Shown here piece after piece: positions 6,337 through 13,445 of a DNA stretch of 14,670 nucleotides. The stretch comes from an uncultured Cloacibacillus sp. (GTDB lineage Bacteria > Synergistota > Synergistia > Synergistales > Synergistaceae). The position numbers were made by a program, and so were the translations under genes. Under the pieces are notes generated by a model. The model ran no database searches. It was not told the origin of the DNA and was given only the letters and a program-made list of their open reading frames with translations. Where the stretch lies: NCBI GenBank assembly GCA_934511335.1, contig CAKSWL010000026.1, positions 1-14,670 of the forward strand, written 5' to 3'. Position 1 is the first letter of the stretch, and every line of letters starts with the position of its first letter.

Positions 6337-8472
6337 CTAGGCCGAAAGTGAAAGGAGGTTTCTGTAGTTGGGGTAAGGCATGTTTTCGCCTGAAAGGAAA
6401 ATCTCTATAGAATCTGCCGTCTTTCTGATCTCTTTCATCAGAGGGACGGCTGAATTCACAATTTCGTCGGCATGTCCGCGCGGCGTCATCGCCGCCATCT
6501 TCTCGCGCAGCGCCGTAAGCTCGCGCGTCTTTTCGATGAGCGATATTTTTGCCTCGGCGAGTCTGACGATGACCCCCTTCCAGCTCTGTGCGCCGGGGAG
6601 CGCCAGGCCCTCCGCGACGGAGAAAGAATCGCGCTCCAGCAGGAGCTGTTTTGAAATGGCGGGAAGTATCCCCTCCCAAACCATGTCGCGCAGCACGGAC
6701 ATCTCTATCTCGATATTTTTTACGAAGCTTTCCAGCTTGATCGTGTGGAAGGCCTCCATCTCCTTTTTCGAGAATACGCCCATCTCTTCCAGCATCCGGA
6801 GCGTCGAAGGCTCCATAAAGAGGTCGATGCCTTCGGGGATGGTGTGGGCCTTGACGAGCCCGCGGCGCTCCGCCTCCGCGTGCCAGCCGCCGGCGTAGGC
6901 GTCGCCCTCGAAGCGGATGTTTTTATTCGTCTCAGATACCTTGCGGATCGTCTTGATCGCCGCTTCTACAGGATCCTCGCCGCCGTTGATGCGTTCCTCG
7001 AAGAGGGAAAGGAATTCTTCCAGCCCCGCGGCCCAGACGGAGAGCAGCGCCATCACCGGCACCGCCATCGCCTGTGAGGCTCCGGGGGCGCGGAACTCGA
7101 ACTTGTTGCCCGTGAAGGCCAGCGGGCTCGTGCGGTTGCGGTCGCTGTCGAAGGCGACGATGTCGGGCAGCTTCGGCAGTCCGAGGTCGAGCGTGCCCTT
7201 TACCGGCCTCACGTTCTCGTCGTCGCCGCCCTCCTCGATCGCGCGCAGCATCCCCGCGACGGCGTCGCCGAGATAGACGCTGACGATGTAAGGCGGCGCT
7301 TCGTGCCCCCCGAGGCGGTACATGTTGCCGGGGGTCGATATCGAGGCTTGGAGCAGCCCGAAATGTTTCGCCGCGCCGAGGATGAAGGCCGAAAGGAACG
7401 AGAGGAAGATGACGTTCTTCCGGTGATTGGTCGAGGGCTTCAGCAGGTTGCGTCCCTCGCTGTCCTCCAGTGAGAAATTTATATGTTTGCCGCTGCCGTT
7501 CATCTCATGGAAAGGCTTCTCGTGGAAGAGGAGGCGCAGCTCGTGCTGGCGCGCCATCTTGCGCATCGTCTCCATGATCAGCTGGTTCTGGTCGCAGGCA
7601 AGGTTTGCCTCGGTGAACTGCGGCGCGAATTCAAACTGGCAGCGCGCGTTTTCATTATGGCGCGTCGCAAGATCGACGCCGAGACGCGCGAGGTCGCGCT
7701 GGACGTCCTCCATATACGAAAGGACGCGCGTTGGGATCGCGCCGAAATAGTGGTCCTCCATCTTTTGGTCGCGCGGCGGCGGCGAGCCGACGAGCGTGCG
7801 GCCGCAGAAGCGGATGTCGGGGCGCTGCTGCGCGCGCGGGCGGTCAAGAAGGAAGAACTCCTGTTCGCCGCCGACCGTCGCGCGCACGTAACGCACGCCG
7901 CGGTTGCCGAAGAGCTTCAGCATCTTCATCGCGCGCCCCTCGACGGCCTGCATCGAACGCAGCAGGAACGTCTTGAGGTCGAGCGGCGAACCGTCGTAGG
8001 CGATGAATATCGAGGGGATGCAGAGCGTGCCGCCTTTCTTGGACTTGATGATAAAGGCGGGGCTCGTTGGGTCCCAGGCGGAATAGCCGCGCGCCTCGAA
8101 GGTGCTGCGCGTGCCGCCGGAGGGGAAGGAGGAGGCGTCGGGTTCGCTCTGCATAAGGTCCTTGCCGCGGAAAGAGTTCAGCGGATTGCCGTTTTCGTCG
8201 GCGGTGAGGAAGGCGGTGTGCTTCTCGGCGGTTATCTCCGAGAGCGGGTGAAACCAGTGCGCCCAGTGGTCGGCCCCTTTGGAGACCGCCCAGTCCTTCA
8301 TCGCGAGCGCCACCGTGTCGGCGATTCCAGAGTCGAGCTTCTGGCGGCCCTCTATCGCCCCGACGAGGTTTTCAAAGATGTCCTTAGGGAGGCGCTGTTT
8401 CATCTCTTTCTGGTCAAAGACCAGCGAGCCATATATATCTTTCATTTTCGGATATTCTTTTGCTTCCGGCAT
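6337..8472 (-). CDS. glnN: Glutamine synthetase type III
   Basis: This cytoplasmic enzyme makes glutamine from glutamate, ammonia and ATP. At 711 residues from the chosen start it matches the large GSIII class, not the ~450-residue GSI. The GSIII signature FPSGG...ARGYSAWDP is at about 116-134. GEQEFFLL (about 202-209), NGSGKHINFS (about 325-334) and NRTSPLAFTGNKFEFR (about 446-461) are the catalytic and substrate-binding stretches. I chose the ATG at 8470-8472 because GAGGG lies nine bases upstream and the family N terminus fits PEAKEYPKMKDIYGS. A further upstream ATG (8574) would add 34 hydrophobic, atypical residues and would lie upstream of the promoter. The gene is monocistronic, with its own promoter, operator-like repeat and terminator. 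Confidence 0.97.
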   Translation of the reverse strand: MPEAKEYPKMKDIYGSLVFDQKEMKQRLPKDIFENLVGAIEGRQKLDSGIADTVALAMKDWAVSKGADHWAHWFHPLSEITAEKHTAFLTADENGNPLNSFRGKDLMQSEPDASSFPSGGTRSTFEARGYSAWDPTSPAFIIKSKKGGTLCIPSIFIAYDGSPLDLKTFLLRSMQAVEGRAMKMLKLFGNRGVRYVRATVGGEQEFFLLDRPRAQQRPDIRFCGRTLVGSPPPRDQKMEDHYFGAIPTRVLSYMEDVQRDLARLGVDLATRHNENARCQFEFAPQFTEANLACDQNQLIMETMRKMARQHELRLLFHEKPFHEMNGSGKHINFSLEDSEGRNLLKPSTNHRKNVIFLSFLSAFILGAAKHFGLLQASISTPGNMYRLGGHEAPPYIVSVYLGDAVAGMLRAIEEGGDDENVRPVKGTLDLGLPKLPDIVAFDSDRNRTSPLAFTGNKFEFRAPGASQAMAVPVMALLSVWAAGLEEFLSLFEERINGGEDPVEAAIKTIRKVSETNKNIRFEGDAYAGGWHAEAERRGLVKAHTIPEGIDLFMEPSTLRMLEEMGVFSKKEMEAFHTIKLESFVKNIEIEMSVLRDMVWEGILPAISKQLLLERDSFSVAEGLALPGAQSWKGVIVRLAEAKISLIEKTRELTALREKMAAMTPRGHADEIVNSAVPLMKEIRKTADSIEIFLSGENMPYPNYRNLLSLSA

Positions 8473-8515
8473 TATATAAGACCCTCTTCGATCGGGAATA
8501 AAACATATTAACATC

Positions 8516-8544
8516 TTTATACAACGACTTAAGCATAAAATCAA
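8516..8544 (-). promoter_or_regulatory. glnN: Sigma70-like promoter of glnN
   Basis: On the minus strand TTGATT (complement of 8539-8544) and TATAAA (complement of 8516-8521) are separated by exactly 17 bp. Transcription would begin near 8509, giving a leader of about 37 nt to the ATG at 8472. The -35 lies inside the inverted repeat 8530-8561, so a protein bound there would compete with RNA polymerase. Confidence 0.7.
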
Positions 8545-8561
8545 GAGGGTTTTTATGCTTA
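8530..8561. promoter_or_regulatory. Perfect 11-bp inverted repeat overlapping the glnN -35 (operator candidate)
   Basis: TAAGCATAAAA (8530-8540), a ten-base spacer, then TTTTATGCTTA (8551-8561) is a perfect dyad. Overlap with the -35 hexamer suggests a repressor-type operator for a nitrogen regulator. The spacer read on the minus strand contains ACCCTCTT (complement of 8543-8550). That is exactly complementary to AAGAGGGT (complement of 8481-8488), which includes the glnN Shine-Dalgarno. If a longer transcript starts upstream, the same DNA would form a stem whose loop could mask the ribosome site. I cannot tell the two roles apart from sequence. Confidence 0.6.
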
Positions 8562-8639
8562 GCGCGGCTTTCAATGTGTAAAAATCTCAAAAGCCGCCGA
8601 TTTTGTATTCTGTGGGGAGTTCTTATTCGGATATTTTCT

Positions 8640-8667
8640 TTGCCGCCCATTGCCTCTATAATATACT
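8640..8667 (+). promoter_or_regulatory. Promoter region of the ABC-F gene
   Basis: TTGCCG (8640-8645) and TATACT (8662-8667) are spaced by 16 bp. A perfect TATAAT overlaps at 8657-8662 but has only a weak -35. Either would drive the ABC-F gene starting at 8700. The promoter is divergent from glnN across a 227-bp intergenic region. Confidence 0.55.
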
Positions 8668-8681
8668 AATTGCATTTAAGC

Positions 8682-8702
8682 GGAGGGATTAATCCCAGGA
8701 TG
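8682..8702 (+). promoter_or_regulatory. Ribosome-binding site with embedded palindrome, ABC-F gene
   Basis: GGAGGG (8682-8687) lies 12 bases before the ATG at 8700, longer than usual. The gap is filled by the perfect palindrome GGGATTAATCCC (8685-8696). If it folds (GGGA/TCCC with TTAA loop) it would hide part of the Shine-Dalgarno or shorten the effective spacing. This site decides for ATG 8700 over an in-frame TTG at 8670. Confidence 0.5.
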
Positions 8703-10670
8703 ATCGAAATAAAAGATTTGAAGGTAAATTTCGGCGAGCAGGAGGTATTGTGCGGCATCGACTGGTTCATCACGCCCAAGAGCCGTATCGGCCTCGTCGG
8801 CGACAACGGCGCGGGCAAGACGACGCTGCTGCGCGTGCTGGCGGGGATCTCCGATTACGAAGGCTCCATTACGATGCCGAAGGGGCACATCGTCGGCTAC
8901 CTGCCGCAGGATCTTGTGGAGATCAAGGAAGTCCCCCTCATAGAATATCTTAAAGACCGCGCCGGACTTACGCGGATCTCGCGCGAGCTTGCCGAGTGCG
9001 AGCAGCGGATGTCGGCGCTTGCGGAGAACGCCCCGGCGCTGCGCGGGCTGCTCTCTGAATATGAGCGGCTGCAGCGCATCTTTGAATCTAAGGGCGGCTT
9101 TGGCTTCGACGTCGAGGCCAAACAGGTGCTCAAAGGGCTCGGCTTCGCGCCGGAGCGGGACGCGGAGCGCCTCACCGCGGAATTCTCGGGGGGATGGAAG
9201 ATGCGTATCGCCTTAGCCGCCCTGCTCCTCTCGCACTCGGACATCATGCTGCTTGACGAACCGACGAACCACCTAGACACCGAGAGCATGGAATGGCTGG
9301 AATCCTGGCTGCGCGACTACCGCGGCACCATCATCGCCGTCTCCCACGACCGCCGTTTCCTCGACAACATGGTCACCTCGGTGGCGGAGCTCGCGAACGG
9401 CCGGATAAACCTCTACTCCTGCGGCTACGAAAAATTCCTCACGGAGCGCGAGGAGCGCCGCGCACGGCTCGAGGCCGAGTGGGAACAGCAGAAAGAAAAG
9501 ATCGACGAAATACAGCGCTTCGTCGAGCGCTTCCGCTACAAGGCGACGAAGGCGCGCCAGGTGCAGAGCCGACTGCGGCAGCTTGAAAAGATGGAGATCA
9601 CCGAGCTGGAGGGCCCCGCGAAGAGCGTGAACTTCCAATTTCCCGAAAGCCCGCGCAGCGGCCGCGAAGTGATAAAAGCCGCTGGGCTCACGAAGCGCTA
9701 CGGCGGCCATACCATCTTTCAAGAGGTGGATCTCGTCGTTGAGCGCGGCGAGCGCGTCGCACTTGTCGGCGTCAACGGCGCGGGTAAATCGACGTTGATG
9801 CGCCTCCTGAATCAGAGCGAAGAGCCCACCGCCGGCACGGCTGAGCTCGGCCTCAACGTCAAAAAGGCCTACTTTTCACAGGAGAGCGCCCAAAACCTCG
9901 ACTACAGCCGCACCATCTGGCAGGAGGTCAACAACACCGGCTCGAAGCTGCTCGAGGGTGCGAAGCGTAACCTGCTCGGGGCCTTCCTCTTCTCGGGCGA
10001 TGAAATATACAAGCCCGTATCCGTCCTCTCGGGCGGTGAAAAATCACGGCTCGGACTGCTCAAAATGCTGCTCTCCGAAACGAACCTGCTGATTCTCGAC
10101 GAGCCGACGAACCACCTAGACTACGGCACGAAAGAACTCTTCCAACGGGCGCTGCTCCAGTATGGCGGCACGATCCTCATCGTCTCTCATGACCGCGCCT
10201 TCCTCGACGACCTCGTCGGCCGTGTGATCGAAATTCGCGACGGCCGCCTCTACGACTATCCCGGCAATTATTCGTGGTTCATCGAAAAAAGAAACGGCCG
10301 CGAGGCTCCCGCGCCCGCCGCAACGGGCGCCCCCGCGGAAAAACTTGCCGCCGAACTACGTGCGGGAGCTGCGGAAGCCCGCCAGGATCTGCGGACGAAA
10401 GAGCAGAAACGTGCCGAAGCCGAAGAGCGCAACCGCCTCTACCGCGCAAAGAAAGGCTTTGTGGAACGTCTGACGGCCTGCGAGAAAGAGATTACAGCAG
10501 CCGAAGCGCGCAAAGAGGAGATCAACGGCCTCCTCTGCTCGCCCGAAGTGCTCGCGGACTCCCAGCGCATTCAGAGTCTGATGATCGAACTCAAAGAAAA
10601 AGAAGAGAGGCTGAAAAAACTCTACGAAGAGTGGGAAGAGCTCAGTATAAAAATAGAAGAGATAAAATAG
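8700..10670 (+). CDS. ABC-F family ATP-binding protein (YdiF/YheS/Uup-like)
   Basis: This 656-residue soluble protein has two ABC ATPase domains and no membrane segment. It is the ABC-F type, which acts on ribosomes (relief of stalling or antibiotic protection), not in transport. Domain 1 has Walker A GDNGAGKTT (34-42), signature FSGGWKMRIALA (from about 162) and Walker B LLDEPTNHLD (Asp186). Domain 2 has GVNGAGKST (357-365), LSGGEKSRLGLL (from 443) and DEPTNHLD (467-474). Between them lies the charged ABC-F linker, with RFVERFRYKATKARQVQSRL. The C-terminal ~120 residues are a charged heptad-like coiled coil (AEERNRLYRAKKGFVERL... to the end), as in Uup/YheS/YdiF and unlike EttA. All catalytic motifs are intact. 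It is first in a plus-strand run with the YhcH-family gene 45 bp downstream. Whether it is a housekeeping or a resistance ABC-F cannot be decided here. Confidence 0.95.
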   Translation: MIEIKDLKVNFGEQEVLCGIDWFITPKSRIGLVGDNGAGKTTLLRVLAGISDYEGSITMPKGHIVGYLPQDLVEIKEVPLIEYLKDRAGLTRISRELAECEQRMSALAENAPALRGLLSEYERLQRIFESKGGFGFDVEAKQVLKGLGFAPERDAERLTAEFSGGWKMRIALAALLLSHSDIMLLDEPTNHLDTESMEWLESWLRDYRGTIIAVSHDRRFLDNMVTSVAELANGRINLYSCGYEKFLTEREERRARLEAEWEQQKEKIDEIQRFVERFRYKATKARQVQSRLRQLEKMEITELEGPAKSVNFQFPESPRSGREVIKAAGLTKRYGGHTIFQEVDLVVERGERVALVGVNGAGKSTLMRLLNQSEEPTAGTAELGLNVKKAYFSQESAQNLDYSRTIWQEVNNTGSKLLEGAKRNLLGAFLFSGDEIYKPVSVLSGGEKSRLGLLKMLLSETNLLILDEPTNHLDYGTKELFQRALLQYGGTILIVSHDRAFLDDLVGRVIEIRDGRLYDYPGNYSWFIEKRNGREAPAPAATGAPAEKLAAELRAGAAEARQDLRTKEQKRAEAEERNRLYRAKKGFVERLTACEKEITAAEARKEEINGLLCSPEVLADSQRIQSLMIELKEKEERLKKLYEEWEELSIKIEEIK

Positions 10671-10715
10671 CCGGCGGGCCCGTGCCGGCCCAGCCGTAAA
10701 TAAGGAGAGACCCGC

Positions 10716-11168
10716 ATGATCTACGACTCAGTGGAGAACTTTATCGACGAACTGCCGAAATACCTGCCGCGCTGCGCGGAGCTGGGAAAATTCCTTGCGG
10801 CGGCGCGTGAAAAAGGCTTTGAAGAGCTGAAAGAGCTGGACTTCACGCCGCTTGACCTGCGTTTTGGGGAATACGAGACGAAGCCGCGAGAAGAGCTCCC
10901 CTTTGAGGCGCACCGAAAATACTGGGACCTCCAGCTAGTTGTCGAGGGAGAGGAACTCCTTGGCTGTGCGCCGCTTTCCCGGCTCACGCAAACCTCGTCC
11001 TACGACGGCAAAACGGACATCGCCTTCTACCGCGGCGAGGGCGAAGAGATAAAACTCTCGCGCGGGATGGCGGTCCTGCTTGCGCCGTGGGACGGACACC
11101 GCCCAGGGGTGAAGGTGAAAGAAGGCTCCCAAAAAATAAAAAAAATCGTCGTCAAACTGCCCTGGTAA
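10716..11168 (+). CDS. YhcH/YjgK/YiaL family protein
   Basis: At 150 residues this matches the single-domain cupin-like YhcH/YjgK/YiaL family (DUF386). The family includes HI0227, E. coli TabA and EbgC, and members are linked to sugar or sialic-acid metabolism and to biofilm control. Family features seen are the MIYDSVENF start, LRFGEYETK, and FEAHRKYWDLQLVVEGEE, with Glu64, His66 and Asp71 as likely metal-site residues. His128 in PWDGHRPG is the second conserved histidine region. The ATG at 10716 has AAGGAGAG about six bases upstream. It follows the ABC-F stop by 45 bp with no T-tract terminator; a GCCGGC/GCCGGC hairpin at 10670-10689 lacks one. Co-transcription is therefore plausible. No sugar catabolic genes are adjacent, so the physiological substrate is open. 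Confidence 0.93.
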   Translation: MIYDSVENFIDELPKYLPRCAELGKFLAAAREKGFEELKELDFTPLDLRFGEYETKPREELPFEAHRKYWDLQLVVEGEELLGCAPLSRLTQTSSYDGKTDIAFYRGEGEEIKLSRGMAVLLAPWDGHRPGVKVKEGSQKIKKIVVKLPW

Positions 11169-11169
11169 A

Positions 11170-11193
11170 GGGCGGGACGGCCGGGGCCTGCCC
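11170..11193 (+). other. GC-rich hairpin after the YhcH-family gene (weak terminator candidate)
   Basis: GGGCGGG (11170-11176) pairs with CCTGCCC (11187-11193), with one G-U and a 10-nt loop, immediately after the stop at 11168. Only GTTTA follows, so termination would be inefficient. A TATAAT at 11211-11216 downstream could be a -10 for the next gene, but no matching -35 is visible. Confidence 0.35.
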
Positions 11194-11291
11194 GTTTAGA
11201 GTCTGGCGCATATAATCAGCGGCTTCCTAAACATAAAAGAAGGGCCTTCCGGCCAGCGTGATGCATGAAAACAAAGGAGGAAGAGGATTTG

Positions 11292-12296
11292 ATGGAGAAA
11301 ATGCTGCTGCTGACGCTCTTTGACGAGCTTTATCCCTGCTGGACGCGCGAAATGCTCGCCAAAGAGGGCGTAGACTTGGACGCGGTCGCTTCGCTTGCCG
11401 CCGAGGGGCTTATAATTTTTGAAGAGGGGGTCTACTCGCTCAGCGCGGCGGGCCGGGCCGAATTTAGCCGCATCGCGCTGGAGAACTTTATCGTGGAAAA
11501 ACCGGGCAAAGCCCCGGCGGACCGCGTGCGCGCGGCGAGAGCCGGCGCCTTGCTCAAAATACTTGACGCCGCCCACACCCAGCGCTGGGGACTGAAAGAA
11601 TATTACACCTCGCCGCACCTTGAAATATTCCCCAAACTTAAAGACGAAGAACTCTTCCGCGTGGACGGAGATCTTCTTTCGTGGCCCTATATGGAGGGCG
11701 AAGCGCAGAAAAAGATGGAAGCACGATTCCCTCTGCGCGGGCTGCGCGGACGCGAAGAGCGCATGGTGGAAGAGGCACGGAACGCTGAGCGCTGGCGTGA
11801 AGAAAACGTAAGCGCGCTCGACGAATTCACTCCCGACATCCTCTACGTCTGTCGCTACGACTATCAGCAGTACACAAACTTCAAAGGCCATCCCTGCGAT
11901 CCGCTGCGGCTCATCAACGCAGACCGCTTCATCTTTGTCTTTGACGGCGGCGAAGAAGCTGACGAACTGCGCGAAATCGGGCGCTTTCGGAGATGGGCGG
12001 CTTTACGGCGGCATGTAATGACGCCGGGATACTTCGACATCGATACGCAAGAGCAGGACAGCATATGCCAGCTGCTGCTCGTCTCCGCGCGCGAAGCCGA
12101 GGCGAAAGAACGCGCGGCGCGCCTCGCGCGCTTTGGCGAGGCCGCAGCCGCCGGAGTGCAGCCCATCGATATCTGGACGATCTCGGAAGAGGCGCTGGCT
12201 TCCGTGCATGACAAACGTGAGATAATCTGGGAACTCATCCCGGACATTGCCCACTCTGTCAGCCGCACTACGGCGTGCGTAAGCTGCCGCTGCTGA
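11292..12296 (+). CDS. Unrecognised protein with possible N-terminal winged helix
   Basis: I do not recognise this family. The ATG at 11292 follows AAAGGAGG and a second GAGG (11283-11286) and gives 334 residues; an in-frame ATG at 11265 precedes the Shine-Dalgarno and is unlikely. Residues about 1-60 look like a small winged helix: helices, then EEGLI-type strand, EEGVYSLSAAGRAEF. A middle charged helical region contains YYTSPHLEIFPKLKDEELFRV and many R/E/K residues. The C-terminal part (about 190-300) alternates strands and helices: PDILYVCRYDYQQYTNF, ADRFIFVFDGGEEADELREI, SICQLLLVSAREAEAKERAA. No signal peptide or membrane segment is present. The last residues CVSCRC are Cys-rich. It lies 123 bp after the YhcH-family gene and 26 bp before an EamA transporter; no function follows from that. 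Confidence 0.85.
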   Translation: MEKMLLLTLFDELYPCWTREMLAKEGVDLDAVASLAAEGLIIFEEGVYSLSAAGRAEFSRIALENFIVEKPGKAPADRVRAARAGALLKILDAAHTQRWGLKEYYTSPHLEIFPKLKDEELFRVDGDLLSWPYMEGEAQKKMEARFPLRGLRGREERMVEEARNAERWREENVSALDEFTPDILYVCRYDYQQYTNFKGHPCDPLRLINADRFIFVFDGGEEADELREIGRFRRWAALRRHVMTPGYFDIDTQEQDSICQLLLVSAREAEAKERAARLARFGEAAAAGVQPIDIWTISEEALASVHDKREIIWELIPDIAHSVSRTTACVSCRC

Positions 12297-12322
12297 AGAA
12301 GGGACGCAGCGGTCAAAAAACC

Positions 12323-13204
12323 ATGAAGATATCGAAAAGCACACTCACAGGGACCTTGTGCGTTATCGGGGCGGGAATGTGCTGGGGCACGACGGGCACG
12401 ATACAGGCCTTCGCTCCTAAAGGCGCCTCCTCGCTCTCCATCGGCGCGGCGCGCGTCGCCTTTGCAGGGATCATACTGCTTACATACATGCTGATCAAGA
12501 AAAAAGGCGCGCTCTTTTGCGGCGGCTGGAGCGTGAAAGGCGTGCTGCTTGCCGCGGCGGGGCTTGCCGTATATCAGCTCACCTTCTTTTCCGCCGTTCG
12601 GCTCACAGGCGTCGCCGTCGGCACCATGGTCGCCATCGGCAGCGCGCCTCCGCTCGCGGGCGTCTTTGGCCGCCTGCTCTTCAAAGAACAGCTGCTCTGG
12701 CGCTGGTATGCCGCCACCGTGATGGCCGTCACGGGCTGCGTCCTGCTCGTACTCGGCGGCAACACCGGCGCGCTCTCCGTCTCCACCCTCGGCGTCTTTC
12801 TCGCCTTCAGCGCCGCCGTCGCCTACGCGCTGGAAGGCGTAGGGCTGCGCCTCATAAAGCGCGACCCCTACGACGTTATCGCCGTCGTCAGCGCCGTAAG
12901 CGGCCTCATGGCCCTGCCGTGGCTCTTCGCGGGGGACGTCGGCTGGATGCTTGAACCGCGCGGGGCCCTCTGTATGGCGCTGCTTACATTCCTCAGCACC
13001 ATCATCCCCCATACCCTCTTCACCATCGGGATACAAAACATCCAGCTAGGGACCGCTTACACCCTCTCGCTATCCGAGCCGCTGACCGCCTGGTTCCTTT
13101 CGGCCCTCCTGCTCGGCGAACGCCTTTCATGGGTTGGTTTGCTCGGCGTATGCATACTTTTCGGCGGCATTTTGCTGCTTGCGTGCAATAAAAAAACAGG
13201 CTGA
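12323..13204 (+). CDS. EamA/DMT-superfamily transporter (second copy in window)
   Basis: This 293-residue membrane protein has about ten hydrophobic helices in two EamA repeats. The first helix has IGAGMCWGTTGTIQAFAP, the counterpart of the WG-S/T motif. Later helices include GVLLAAAGLAVYQLTFFSAV, VGTMVAIGSAPPLAGVFG (end of repeat 1), YTLSLSEPLTAWFLSALLLGE (the repeat 2 signature with EP) and LGVCILFGGILLLA. It is clearly a different family member from the one at 1770. The substrate is unknown. I chose the ATG at 12323 because it begins a short cytoplasmic basic stretch before helix 1. An in-frame GTG at 12275 would overlap the previous gene. The Shine-Dalgarno is poor (GAAGGGA is about 19 bases away), so translation may be coupled to the upstream gene, which ends 26 bp before. 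Confidence 0.92.
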   Translation: MKISKSTLTGTLCVIGAGMCWGTTGTIQAFAPKGASSLSIGAARVAFAGIILLTYMLIKKKGALFCGGWSVKGVLLAAAGLAVYQLTFFSAVRLTGVAVGTMVAIGSAPPLAGVFGRLLFKEQLLWRWYAATVMAVTGCVLLVLGGNTGALSVSTLGVFLAFSAAVAYALEGVGLRLIKRDPYDVIAVVSAVSGLMALPWLFAGDVGWMLEPRGALCMALLTFLSTIIPHTLFTIGIQNIQLGTAYTLSLSEPLTAWFLSALLLGERLSWVGLLGVCILFGGILLLACNKKTG

Positions 13205-13264
13205 TCGCCGCTGATTTTTAATAAAACTGCCGTTTTATGATTACCATTAAGATGTTATTTAAAT

Positions 13265-13301
13265 CCGTGCCGTCGAGTAACATTATAAAGCACGGTTTTT
13301 T
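13265..13301 (+). terminator. Intrinsic terminator after the second EamA gene
   Basis: CCGTGC (13265-13270) pairs with GCACGG (13290-13295) and is followed by TTTTTT. The loop is long (19 nt) and the stem short, so efficiency is uncertain. The position, 61 bp after the stop at 13204 and before a new promoter, supports it. Confidence 0.7.
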
Positions 13302-13312
13302 ATATTTTGAGC

Positions 13313-13340
13313 TTGACTTATTGACTCTTGCCGTTATCAT
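13313..13340 (+). promoter_or_regulatory. Putative promoter of the lytic transglycosylase gene
   Basis: TTGACT (13313-13318) and TATCAT (13335-13340) are separated by 16 bp. A second TTGACT at 13321-13326 and an overlapping CATAAT (13338-13343) give alternative pairings with worse spacing. The leader to the ATG at 13446 would be about 100 nt. Confidence 0.5.
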
Positions 13341-13379
13341 AATCCATGCGTTAAGAGTGCCCGCGGAGAGCACAATTCA

Positions 13380-13402
13380 GAAAATTTAAATCGTAAATTT
13401 TC
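13380..13402 (+). other. AT-rich perfect inverted repeat in the transglycosylase leader
   Basis: GAAAATTTA (13380-13388), AATCG, TAAATTTTC (13394-13402) is a perfect 9-bp stem with a 5-nt loop, about 35 bp before the Shine-Dalgarno. No T-tract follows. It could be an operator or a leader hairpin. Function unknown. Confidence 0.45.
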
Positions 13403-13445
13403 CGGATATATTTTTCCGCGTTTCCAAACTCGCAAGGAGGTCAAT

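Noticed and set aside
7483..8511. 342-codon frame on the plus strand opposite glnN
   Set aside because: It is antisense to a clear GSIII gene. The composition is Arg/Ala/Val-rich shadow sequence, and it runs out across the glnN promoter.
8530..8561. Inverted repeat as an intrinsic terminator
   Set aside because: No T-tract follows on either strand and no gene ends here. The position over a -35 fits regulation better.
8473..8574. Upstream ATG extending glnN by 34 residues
   Set aside because: The extension is hydrophobic and unlike GSIII. It would place the start upstream of the promoter and translate the operator repeat.
8670..8699. TTG start extending the ABC-F protein by 10 residues
   Set aside because: The extension crosses the GGAGGG ribosome site and overlaps the -10 region. 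ABC-F domains start directly with the MIEIKDLKVNFG-type strand from ATG 8700.
11864..13036. 390-codon minus-strand frame spanning the unknown gene and the EamA gene
   Set aside because: It is antisense to a motif-bearing transporter and crosses two genes. The composition is low-complexity Gly/Ala/Asp/Glu and there is no SD.
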